Origin: DASRBA01 sp036559665
GTDB taxonomy: Bacteria > Myxococcota > Myxococcia > Myxococcales > Myxococcaceae
Length of the DNA stretch: 12,695 nucleotides
Assembly: GCA_036559665.1 (NCBI GenBank)
Contig: DATBSS010000449.1
Location: 1 to 12,695 of the forward strand
Direction of reading: 5' to 3'
Part shown: in pieces, positions 1 to 7,559 of the stretch
Numbering within the stretch: position 1 is the first letter of the stretch
How the letters are laid out: each line of letters starts with the position of its first letter
Notes under the pieces: generated by a model
Databases searched by the model: none
What the model saw: the letters and a program-made list of their open reading frames with translations, nothing else
What the model was told of the DNA's origin: nothing
Program-made: the position numbers and the translations under genes

Positions 1-1
1 T

Positions 2-1762
2 GTGTCGCACTACATGGTGTTCTCGTCCACGCCCAGCTTCATCAACCTGCTCCCGGACTCCAACGGCGTCTTCCCGACCAACCCGTTCATCGGCGGCAAC
101 AACACCAACCCGCTGCAGACGGCGTCGCTGATGACCAACGACGAGGACGTGTGGCGCATGCTCGCCTCCGGCGACGCGCTCTGGAAGATCTGGACCAGCA
201 ATGAGCAGGAGCTGAAGCTGGCCACCAACTTCGGCATCGACCGGTTCCAGCAGAAGAACACCCTGCTCTTCCCGCCCGAGCTGTTCTTCGAGCCGGCGGA
301 CGACGGCCTGGTGGGCACGTCGCTGTTCGGCACCCACGAGAACCTGAACCTCAACTTCGGGGCCAACCTCGTCCACATCTTCCGGCCCACGAGCGGCCTG
401 CTCAACCAGGCCACCACCTCCGCCGGCATCCAGCAGGAGTCGCGCGACCTCGACTCCACGTACGTCATCACGCGCAACTTCGTGCAGGGCCTGTCCAACA
501 TCGACTCCGGCACCCAGGTCAACGTGGAGGAGCGGCGGCAGCGCGCGCTGGACCGCGGCTTCTACCTGCAGGAGGAGGCCCTGGGCCTCGACCAGCGGCT
601 GCAGCTGGTGGCCGCCATCCGGGCGGAGCAGAGCTCGCTCAACGGCGATCCGAACGCGTTCTACGTGTACCCGAAGTTCGCGGCGTCCTTCCGCATCCCC
701 GGGATGCCCAGCGTCTTCGAGGAGCTGAAGGTCCGCGCCGCCTACGGCGAGACCGGCAACCTCCCGCTCTATGGGATGAAGTTCACCGACCTGCGCGCCA
801 CCAACATCCAGGGCATCGGCGGCGTGCTGCTGCTGCCTGGTTCGGTGCTGGGCAACCCCAACGTCAAGCCCGAGCGCCAGCGGGAGATCGAGGGCGGCGT
901 GGACGCGCTGCTCTTCAACGGCACCATGGTGCTGGAGGTGAGCGGCTACCAGCGCATCATCAAGGACCTGATCCTGCAGCGGGCGATGGCGCCCACCACC
1001 GGCTTCACCACGCAGATCATCAACGGCGGGACGATGACCAACACCGGCGTGGAGGCGATGCTGCAGGTGACCCCGGTCCAGCAGGAGAACGGGCTCTCCT
1101 GGGTGTCGCGCACCACCTTCGCCCTCAACCGCAGCAACATCGCCCAACTCCCGGTGCCGGCGTTCTCGGTGGGCGGCTTCGGCGTCTCGCTGGGCGCGTT
1201 CCGCATCGAGAAGGACCACTCCGCCACGCAGATCGTGGGCAACAACGGCTTCATGCCGGATGGGGTGACGCCCAAGGTGGAGCAGATCGGCGACGCGGAG
1301 CCGGACTTCCGGGTGGGCTTCGTCAACGACTTCAAGTGGGGCGCGTTCTCGCTGGCCACCAACCTGGACTGGCAGCAGGGGAGCAAGATCATCAACCTCA
1401 CCCGCTTCCTCTTCGACCTCACCGCCAACACCCCGGACTACGTGGGCGCGGGAGAGAAGCGGCTGGAGGACTGGTCGGTGAAGAAGCTGACCAGCGCGTA
1501 CGTCGAGGACGCCACCTTCCTGAAGATCCGCGAGATCACGCTCTCCTACGAGCTGCCCCCGGCGTTCTTCCAGAGCTACGTGAAGGTGGTCCGCCACGCC
1601 AAGCTGTCGGTCAGCGGGCGGAACCTGTGGACGTTCACCCGGTACACGGGGCTCGACCCGGAGGTGTCCAACTTCGGCAACCAGTCGGTCGCCCGGAACA
1701 TCGACGTCGCACCCTTCCCGCCCAGCCGCAGCTTCTGGGGCTCGATCGAGCTGGGGTTCTAG
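2..1762 (+). CDS. SusC/RagA-family TonB-dependent outer-membrane channel, C-terminal part (5' end beyond window)
   Basis: This is an outer-membrane beta-barrel that takes up large nutrients (oligosaccharides or peptides in known members) using TonB energy, with a SusD lipoprotein as its lid. The reading frame is open from the left edge, so the start, signal peptide, carboxypeptidase-like domain and plug are missing. About 586 residues remain of a family usually near 1000. SusC-type barrel motifs are visible: LKVRAAYGETGN near residue 242, NPNVKPERQREIEGGVD near 283, DATFLKIREITLSYELP near 506 and SGRNLWTFTRYTGLDPEVS near 540. The last residues, PPSRSFWGSIELGF, end in the aromatic residue expected of a barrel recognised by the BAM machinery. 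A SusD-type gene starts 20 bp after the stop, which fits an operon. The substrate cannot be told from this half. Family assignment is strong. Confidence 0.9.
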   Translation: MSHYMVFSSTPSFINLLPDSNGVFPTNPFIGGNNTNPLQTASLMTNDEDVWRMLASGDALWKIWTSNEQELKLATNFGIDRFQQKNTLLFPPELFFEPADDGLVGTSLFGTHENLNLNFGANLVHIFRPTSGLLNQATTSAGIQQESRDLDSTYVITRNFVQGLSNIDSGTQVNVEERRQRALDRGFYLQEEALGLDQRLQLVAAIRAEQSSLNGDPNAFYVYPKFAASFRIPGMPSVFEELKVRAAYGETGNLPLYGMKFTDLRATNIQGIGGVLLLPGSVLGNPNVKPERQREIEGGVDALLFNGTMVLEVSGYQRIIKDLILQRAMAPTTGFTTQIINGGTMTNTGVEAMLQVTPVQQENGLSWVSRTTFALNRSNIAQLPVPAFSVGGFGVSLGAFRIEKDHSATQIVGNNGFMPDGVTPKVEQIGDAEPDFRVGFVNDFKWGAFSLATNLDWQQGSKIINLTRFLFDLTANTPDYVGAGEKRLEDWSVKKLTSAYVEDATFLKIREITLSYELPPAFFQSYVKVVRHAKLSVSGRNLWTFTRYTGLDPEVSNFGNQSVARNIDVAPFPPSRSFWGSIELGF

Positions 1763-1782
1763 CCATGAGAGGAAACCTCATC

Positions 1783-3143
1783 ATGAAGCGCTGGACGTGG
1801 ATCGCGGCGGGCGCGCTGGCGCTCTGCCTTGGGTGCGGCGACATCGACGTGCCGAACCTCAACAACCTGCCGTTCGAGTTGCTGAAGGACAGGCCCACGC
1901 GGACGCTGATCATCAACGCCTCCACCGGCCTGGTGATCGGCAGCCGCACCTACCTGGCGCAGCCCAACGGGTACGTGGCGATGCTGGGCATCCTCGGCCG
2001 CGAGAGCTACAACTTCGACCGGGCGGACCCGCGCTTCATCAGCGAGATGCTGGAGGCGCCGGCCCTGGACCCCGGAAGCCCCGCGTTCGGCGGGAACTTC
2101 TGGAACCAGCCGTACTCCAACATCCGTAACGCCAACACGCTGATCACGGCGCTGGACGCGATCGAGACCGATCCGGACAAGGGCGTCACCGACGAGGAGC
2201 GGGCGGCGATCCGGGGCTTCGCCAGGACGATCCAGGCGCTGGACCTCCTGACCATCGCCAACACCCGCTACAACGCCACCAACTGCGGGCCGGTCGACGT
2301 GAATCGCGCACCGACCGATCCACTGGCTCCCATCGTCGGCAAGGATGCGGTGCTGGCCCAGGTCTCCCAGTTGCTGGACGACGCCCAGGCGGACCTCGTC
2401 ACCGCGGCGGGCGGAGGGGACCGCTTCCCGTTCCAGATTGGCTCCGGGTACGCCGGCTTCAACAAGCCGTCCAGCTTCCTCAAGGTGAACCGGGCGCTCC
2501 AGGTGAGGGCGCGGGTGTACCAGCAGCAATGGGCGCTGGCGGGGACGGCCCTGGCCGGGTCCTTCGTGGACGACACCAAGCCGATGTCGCTGGGCGCCTA
2601 CCACGCCTACGCCAACGGATCCGGGGACACGTCCAACGGCCTGATCAGCCCCAACCTGTTCGTGCACCCCAAGGTGCTGGCCGACGCCGAGCCGGGCGAC
2701 GAGCGGATCTTCGGCGCGAGGTCGAAGATCACGACCCTGTCGGAGACCACCACGGTGCGGAACATCTCCTCCACATGCTGTTCACGCTCTACCCCACCGG
2801 CGAGACGCCGGTGCCGATCATCCGGAACGAGGAGCTGATCCTCCTGCGGGCGGAGATCGCCACCCAGCAGTCGAACTTCGCGGCGGCCCGGGCGGACGTC
2901 AACCTGATCCGGACCGGGTACGGGCTGGCGGCGAAGATCGACACCGACCTGGACTCGACCACCGAGCTGATCGACGAGCTCCTCAAGCAGCGGCGGTACT
3001 CACTGCTGTTCGAGGGCGGGCACCGATGGATCGACCTGCGGCGGTACAACAAGCTGGATGACAGCTTGAAGGACCTCCCCACCACCCACTTCGTCCACCA
3101 GCAGTACCCCATCCCGTCCTCGGAGATTGACGCGCGCCAGTAG
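1783..3143 (+). pseudogene. SusD/RagB-family outer-membrane lipoprotein, interrupted by a one-base frameshift
   Basis: This is the partner lipoprotein of the upstream SusC channel; family members are helical, TPR-like and bind substrate at the cell surface. The ATG at 1783 is preferred because AGAGGA lies 9 bp upstream and it gives a compact lipoprotein signal, MKRWTWIAAGALALCLGC, with Cys18 as the lipidated residue. An in-frame ATG at 1765 has a poorer ribosome site. The first part runs in one frame to about 2772 (ending TTTVRNISS). The family pattern then resumes in the -1 frame from 2775 (MLFTLYPTGETPVPIIRNEELILLRAE). It carries the C-terminal SusD hallmarks EGGHRWIDLRRYN and YPIPSSEID. 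Adding one base between 2772 and 2773 would restore a protein of about 453 residues, normal for the family; a missing G would give Ser-Ser-Asp-Met. Read as it stands, the first frame stops at 2838. This is either a real mutation or a sequence error. Confidence 0.82.
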
Positions 3144-3153
3144 CCGGCGCGCG
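3131..3153 (+). terminator. Possible weak terminator hairpin at the end of the SusC/SusD unit
   Basis: An 8-bp inverted repeat, CGCGCGCC with GGCGCGCG and a 7-nt loop, spans the SusD stop codon. No T-run follows, so it is not a textbook intrinsic terminator. It could equally be chance in GC-rich sequence. Confidence 0.2.
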
Positions 3154-3171
3154 CGCGCGATGTGCGGGGGC

Positions 3172-3200
3172 CCCGGTGGGAGCGCTATGCTCCCGCCGGG
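3172..3200 (+). promoter_or_regulatory. Strong 12-bp hairpin with an embedded -10-like TATGCT, upstream of the propeller protein gene
   Basis: CCCGGTGGGAGC pairs with GCTCCCGCCGGG across a 5-nt loop, GCTAT, with one G-T wobble. It ends 21 bp before the GTG start at 3222. There is no T-run, so it could be a factor-assisted terminator for the SusC/SusD unit, or a structure in the leader of the next gene. The loop and right arm contain TATGCT (3186-3191), which resembles a -10 box, but no convincing -35 element sits at the right distance. The hairpin is seen directly; the role is inferred. Confidence 0.35.
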
Positions 3201-3221
3201 CTGCTCCCGAGGGGGAATACC

Positions 3222-6200
3222 GTGCGCCGGCGTCTGGCGGGTCTTGCGGCGATCGCCGCGCTGGTCGGCCTCGCCGCGCTGGTGATGGGGCGGAGATCTC
3301 CGCCGCTCGAGCGCTCCGCCGCCCCAACGCCGCGACCGCGGCTCCCGCCAGGTTTCCTCTCACCATCCGTGTCGGAGGCTCCAGGCCTGCCGCCGGGCGT
3401 GCTCGCCTCGCCCGGCTCGACGGGCGCGGCCTTCGAGCCCGGCGGCATCACCGTGTCGCCACCCGGCGGCAGCCCCGCGCTGCGCTGGTCCGTGGCCGGC
3501 GCGTCCGGCGCCCCGCCCGAGCCCGCGGATCCGCTCCCCGGCGTGGAGCACTGGTTCCTGGGCAATGACCCATCGCAGTGGCGGACCGACCTGCCGCGCC
3601 ACGCCAGCGCGAGCTACCGGCAGCTCCGGCCCGGGCTCGACGTGAAGGCCACGCCCCGCTCGCGCGGCCTCGCGCTCACCATCACCGCGACCGCGGAAGC
3701 GCTCCGCGACACCTGGTTCCGCTGGGAGGGACCGGCCCGCGCGACCGTCGAGGCCGGCGACCGGCTGGCGCTGGCGACGTCCTCCGGCACGCTCACCCAG
3801 TCCCTGGAAGGTCCGGTCCGGTTGGCGGAGCTGCGCGACGGGGCGGGTGGCGGGGTGGCCTACCGGCTCGAGCCCATCCAGCCGCTCGCGTCCGGGGCGA
3901 CGTTCCAGGTGGGCCTGTTGTGGTCAAGGCTGCTGCCCACCAACCTGACCGCCGGCTTCGACGGCGTCAACGACGTGCACCTCGCCCCGGACGGCACCGC
4001 GATGGTAGTGGGCGAGACCGCGGCCAATTTCTTCGCCGGATCGCTCGATGGTGGGTCCAACCACGGGCAGGACGCCTACGTGGCGAAGTATTCGACCACC
4101 GGGGCGCTGCTCTGGGGCGCGTACATCGGAGGCACCGGCTCCGAGGACGGCGAGGACGTCGCGTTCGACCCTGCCGGCAACGTGTACGTGACCGGGAAGA
4201 CCACCTCCAACAACTTCCCGACCCTCAATGCCTTCCAGGCCGGTAATGCCGGCTCCGGCGACGTGTTCGTGATCAGCCTCACGCCCAACGGGAACGCCAT
4301 CCGCTGGTCGACGTACCTGGGCAGCACCGGCAACGAGTCCGCGCTCGCGATCGGAGTCGCCCCGACCGGGGCGGTCTGGGTCGGCGGCTACACGAGCTCC
4401 GCCAATTTCCCCGTCCCGGGCGCGTTCGACCCGGTGAACACCAACAACGGCGCGTACCCGAACAACGACGCGTTCATCTCGGAGCTCGGCGACGCCGGGA
4501 ACACCCTGCTCTTCTCGTCCTTCTTCGGGACGGACGGCGGAACGCAGATCTACGACCTGGCGTTCGAATCCGGGAGCGGGGACGTGTACGCCGTCGGGGA
4601 CTCGACCGCCCCCGGCATCTCCTTCGCCACCGCAACGCCCGCGTTCCAGGCTTCCTTCACCGGCATCCGGGACGGCGTCATCCTCCGCGTCCCGCTCGCC
4701 ACTCCCGGCAGCCCGACCTACTTCAGCTACCTCGGCGGGTCGGTGAGCACGACCATCAACGCCGTGGCGATCGACGGCACCGGCGCGGTCGTCCTGGGCG
4801 GGCTGACCTCCTCGCCCAACTTCCCCCGCGACGGCGGGCTGGGCAATCCCTACGCCGCCAGCGCTGACGCGTTCATCTCCAAACTCCGCACCGGCGCCGG
4901 CGGTGGCCTGGCGTGGAGCTCGCTCCTGGGCGGCACCGGCTGGGACGAGGTCCGCAACCTGGCGCTGGGCCCGGGCGGGGAGATCTGGCTCACCGGCCGC
5001 GCGCAGTCGCCGGCCATCCCGGGCTTCACCGGCGCATTCCATGGGCCCGGGACCTTCGACGCCTTCGTGGCGCGGGTCAGCGCCACCGGCTCGAGCCTCG
5101 ACTACGGCACCTACCTGGGCGGGAACGACGACGACGACGGCCGGGGAATCGACGTCGACGGCCGCGGGAACGTCTACGTGGGCGGCGACACCCTGTCGAC
5201 GGACTTCCCGGTCACGCACGCGCCGGTCTCGGACGGGTTCCTCGTCAAGCTCGACACCTCGCCGCCAGACGGAGGCATCGTCAGGGATGGGCCAGTCTCG
5301 GGGAGCGACCTCGCCTACCAGTTCAGCAACACGACCCTCTCCGGGAACTGGTCCGGCTTCGCCGACCCGGACGCGCTGATCGTCCGCTACGAGATGGCCC
5401 TGGGCACCACGCCCGGCGGCGCCGACCTCACGGGCGGCGTCTTCGTGGACGCCGGCACCTTGAACCGCCTCACGTTGTCCGCCACCCTGCTGGACGGGCA
5501 GACCTATTACGCCACGGTGCACGCCATCAACTCGGCGGGCCTGGAGAGCCTGGACATCACCTCCAACGGCGTGACCGTGGACACCACCCCACCGCCCCTC
5601 GGCGCCGTCCGCGACGGGCCGGGCGCCGACCGCCGGTACCAGCGCCTCTCCGATCCCATCGCCGCCAACTGGGACGCCATGAACGACCCGGGGTCCGGCA
5701 CCGTCTTCTACCAATGGGGCGTCGGCACCACCCCTGGCTTCTCAGACGTGAAGGGCTTCACCGACGCCGGCCTGTCGCTCGCGGCCAGCGCCCAGGTTCC
5801 GACCACCAGCGGCGTCACCTACTACGTGACCGTGGAGGCGTGGAACGGCGCAGGCATGTACAGGCCGGTCACCTCCGACGGCGTGCTGGTGGACGGCACG
5901 CCGCCGGCCCTGGGGACCGTCAACGACGGGCCCACCGCGGGCATGGACCTCGACGTCCAGCCCCGGAACGCGCCGCTCTCGGCGAGTTGGGCCGGCTTCA
6001 CCGATCCGGAGAGCGGGATCGAGCACTACGAGTGGGGCATCGGCACCAGCCCCGGCACCGCCGACGTGATGGGCTTCACCAGCGTGGGCCTGGGCCAGAG
6101 CGCTACCGCGCCGGTGTCGCTCGCGGCGAACGCGACCTATTACGTGACCGTCCGCGCGTTCAACCACGCGGGCGACTTCAACCCGGCGATCTCCGACGGC

Positions 6201-6746
6201 GTGCGCGCGCTGGGCCTCGACGGGGATCCCTGCACCCTGCCGGGCGACTGCGCCTCGAACATCTGCCACGCCACCATGTGCCTCCCGGCCGGGACGGCGG
6301 TGACGCTGGCCTTCTCCCGGGACGCGGGCACCCCGGCGCACTTCGGCGAGCGCGTGGACATCACCGCGGAGGTCACCAGCCTCGCCAACCCATTCTCCGG
6401 CCTCCGGCTGGTGATGACCGCGGATGGCCTGGCCCTGGCCAACCCGGACGGCGGCGCGGCTGCCTGCGACCAGGGAAGGACCGACCTCGTGACCCCGGTG
6501 CCCGCCGGCGGAACGGTGACGATGGCGGTGCCCGTCTACGTCTGCCGGGCGCCGGGCGAGGACCCGGTGAGGCTCACGGGCTACCTGGAGGATCCAGGCG
6601 GCGGCAGGCTCACCCCGGACGCCTCGCTGGAGCTCACCGTGGACCCGGAGAAGGTGCCGGTGGGCTGCAACTGCGCCGGGGCGCCGGGGATGGCCGCGAT
6701 GGCCGCGCTGCTCTGGATGCTCGGGCGCAGGCGGCGTGGCGGTTAG
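3222..6746 (+). CDS. Secreted SBBP beta-propeller / FN3-repeat protein with MYXO-CTERM-like tail
   Basis: This is probably a surface-anchored or shed protein of 1174 residues with no enzymatic motif that I can see. The GTG at 3222 is chosen because AGGGGGA lies about 5 bp upstream and the next residues form a signal peptide (basic MRRR, then a hydrophobic run to about residue 23); a GTG at 3162 would put 20 charged residues first. A DUF7948-like domain covers about 108-231, with FLGNDPSQWRTDLP and YRQLRPGLDV. Seven SBBP repeats (about 233-677) follow the pattern (Y/W)xxYLGG...D...GNVYVTGxTxSxxFP. Three FN3-like repeats (about 678-999) each open with D(T/G)(T/S)PP and contain GT(T/S)PG. Cysteines 1004, 1010, 1015 and 1020 form a small Cys motif, followed by a beta-rich region. 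The tail has Cys1149-Asn-Cys1151, a hydrophobic stretch and RRRR, as in MYXO-CTERM sorting signals, which are thought to be processed by a myxosortase. Adhesion or matrix binding is a guess. Confidence 0.85.
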   Translation: MRRRLAGLAAIAALVGLAALVMGRRSPPLERSAAPTPRPRLPPGFLSPSVSEAPGLPPGVLASPGSTGAAFEPGGITVSPPGGSPALRWSVAGASGAPPEPADPLPGVEHWFLGNDPSQWRTDLPRHASASYRQLRPGLDVKATPRSRGLALTITATAEALRDTWFRWEGPARATVEAGDRLALATSSGTLTQSLEGPVRLAELRDGAGGGVAYRLEPIQPLASGATFQVGLLWSRLLPTNLTAGFDGVNDVHLAPDGTAMVVGETAANFFAGSLDGGSNHGQDAYVAKYSTTGALLWGAYIGGTGSEDGEDVAFDPAGNVYVTGKTTSNNFPTLNAFQAGNAGSGDVFVISLTPNGNAIRWSTYLGSTGNESALAIGVAPTGAVWVGGYTSSANFPVPGAFDPVNTNNGAYPNNDAFISELGDAGNTLLFSSFFGTDGGTQIYDLAFESGSGDVYAVGDSTAPGISFATATPAFQASFTGIRDGVILRVPLATPGSPTYFSYLGGSVSTTINAVAIDGTGAVVLGGLTSSPNFPRDGGLGNPYAASADAFISKLRTGAGGGLAWSSLLGGTGWDEVRNLALGPGGEIWLTGRAQSPAIPGFTGAFHGPGTFDAFVARVSATGSSLDYGTYLGGNDDDDGRGIDVDGRGNVYVGGDTLSTDFPVTHAPVSDGFLVKLDTSPPDGGIVRDGPVSGSDLAYQFSNTTLSGNWSGFADPDALIVRYEMALGTTPGGADLTGGVFVDAGTLNRLTLSATLLDGQTYYATVHAINSAGLESLDITSNGVTVDTTPPPLGAVRDGPGADRRYQRLSDPIAANWDAMNDPGSGTVFYQWGVGTTPGFSDVKGFTDAGLSLAASAQVPTTSGVTYYVTVEAWNGAGMYRPVTSDGVLVDGTPPALGTVNDGPTAGMDLDVQPRNAPLSASWAGFTDPESGIEHYEWGIGTSPGTADVMGFTSVGLGQSATAPVSLAANATYYVTVRAFNHAGDFNPAISDGVRALGLDGDPCTLPGDCASNICHATMCLPAGTAVTLAFSRDAGTPAHFGERVDITAEVTSLANPFSGLRLVMTADGLALANPDGGAAACDQGRTDLVTPVPAGGTVTMAVPVYVCRAPGEDPVRLTGYLEDPGGGRLTPDASLELTVDPEKVPVGCNCAGAPGMAAMAALLWMLGRRRRGG
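3918..5252 (+). repeat. Seven tandem SBBP beta-propeller repeats (protein level)
   Basis: Repeat units begin near 3918, 4113, 4305, 4512, 4719, 4914 and 5103, with a period of about 62-70 codons. Each later unit starts with an aromatic residue and (T/S/A)(Y/F/L)(L/I/F)G, and includes a Gly-rich turn plus a (V/A)(Y/W/V)xxG strand. Seven units would be enough to close one propeller. The fourth unit is the most divergent. Confidence 0.7.
5253..6218 (+). repeat. Three tandem FN3-like repeats (protein level)
   Basis: Units start at 5253, 5580 and 5892, about 104-109 codons apart. Each begins with a D(T/G)(T/S)PP linker followed by G.(V/I)..DGP. The middle of each reads Y(E/Q)(M/W)(A/G)(L/V/I)GT(T/S)PG, and later (T/A)YY(A/V)TV.A(I/W/F)N..G. 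This is the usual pattern of extracellular FN3/Ig-like spacers, so they probably hold the propeller away from the anchor. Confidence 0.72.
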
Positions 6747-6799
6747 CGCGGCCAACCCGGCCCGCCCGGCATCGTGATCCACTGATGGGGGCGCCAACG

Positions 6800-7362
6800 G
6801 TGAGCTACTCGATCATTCAGCCGCCCTTCCCGCTCGAGTTCCGCGAGAGGTCGAAGAAGGAGCTCGAGGCGTACCGGGCCTGGTTCACCAAATCAGTTCG
6901 GAGCGCGTCGCCGAGCTCAGCAGAGCGGTGAAGAACACGCCTGGGTATGAGAACTGGGCGCCAAACGAGACCCCAGAGTCGCTCGAGGCATTGGGCCGGT
7001 GGTTCGAGGGGCAGGTCGAGACGCGCAAGAAGGCCGCGGACGAGATCGAGGAAACGCGGTCGAAGCTGACGTTTCCAATCGATATTCCCGAGGAGGAGCT
7101 CACGGACGGGACCTTCTCGCTATCGATGGATATCGGCATGTACTTCGGCCAGGTCATCATCAAGAACCTGCCCGGCACTGAGTGGGATCAGCCGCTCAAG
7201 AACAAGAGGCTCGCGGACTATGGACAGCCGGTGATCATGGGCTTCGGGACGGTCCCACTGAACCCGGTCAGAGTCATGGTGACGACCGCCTACGGGATTG
7301 CTCGAAAGAAGCCCGCTCGCCTGTGCGAGCTGTACGACACCTGGGCGAAGATGAAACGATAG
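6800..7362 (+). pseudogene. Small unrecognised cytosolic protein, low-GC gene, broken by a one-base frameshift
   Basis: I do not recognise a named family. The likely start is the GTG at 6800, giving VSYSIIQPPFPLEFRERSKK, with GGGGG 8 bp upstream. This frame runs to WFT at 6889 and would then stop at 6931. The protein appears to continue in the -1 frame (ISSERVAELSRAVKNTPGY, then later FGTVPLNPVRVMVTTAYGIA) to the stop at 7362. One extra A in the AAA at 6890-6892 would join them into about 187 residues. There is no signal peptide or membrane segment, and the protein is rich in charged and aromatic residues. Sampled lines have about 57-65% GC against about 73% in a neighbouring line, which suggests recent acquisition. 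Small stand-alone genes of this style often turn out to be toxin-immunity proteins, but no toxin gene is next to it here, so that is only a suggestion. Without the frameshift reading, the intact part would begin at the GTG at 6928 (144 residues). Confidence 0.55.
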
Positions 7363-7559
7363 CGCCTCGCTTCCGCGGCGCACGGCGCGACGGTGGATAG
7401 CACCCCGCCGCCCACCGGCGCTCGGGATGCTTGGGCGGCGGCCCCATCCTCCGCCGTTGCTCCGGCTCCTCTCGCGATGACCGCTCCACCCGGCACATGG
7501 GCGTCCGGTGCGCCTCGCGACGCCACCGTGTGGAGTATCCGGCTAGGCTGCGCGTCCAT
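7363..7559. other. Gene-free stretch holding an FN3-linker-like relic and the leader of the DUF4139 operon
   Basis: No supported gene lies here. Positions 7381-7428, read from 7387 in the frame of the preceding broken gene, encode ATVDSTPPPTGARD. This closely resembles the VTVDTTPPPLGAVRD linker encoded at 5568-5615 in the propeller protein. Just before the next start, CTAGGCT (7543-7549) could serve as a -10-like element, but no good -35 or Shine-Dalgarno sequence is visible, so the next gene may be weakly led or nearly leaderless. Confidence 0.4.

Noticed and set aside
1765..1782. ATG at 1765 as the SusD start
   Set aside because: It adds MRGNLI before a better-placed ATG at 1783 that has AGAGGA at proper spacing.
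2767..2780. Programmed -1 ribosomal frameshift in the SusD gene
   Set aside because: No slippery heptamer of the X XXY YYZ type is present at the switch, and SusD proteins are not known to use recoding.
3162..3221. Upstream GTG at 3162 as the start of the propeller protein
   Set aside because: It would place 20 charged residues before the signal peptide and includes the hairpin. The GTG at 3222 has a good Shine-Dalgarno sequence and an immediate signal peptide.
3924..5714. Long minus-strand open frame opposite the propeller protein
   Set aside because: The composition is Val/Gly/Arg/Glu-biased with no motif, while the plus-strand frame has clear repeats.
6785..6799. ATG at 6785 as the start of the low-GC gene
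   Set aside because: No ribosome site precedes it, whereas the GTG at 6800 has GGGGG 8 bp upstream and begins the more natural VSYSIIQPPF.
6886..6896. Programmed frameshift at the AAA in the low-GC gene
   Set aside because: The codons ACC AAA do not form a slippery heptamer, so a one-base loss is simpler.
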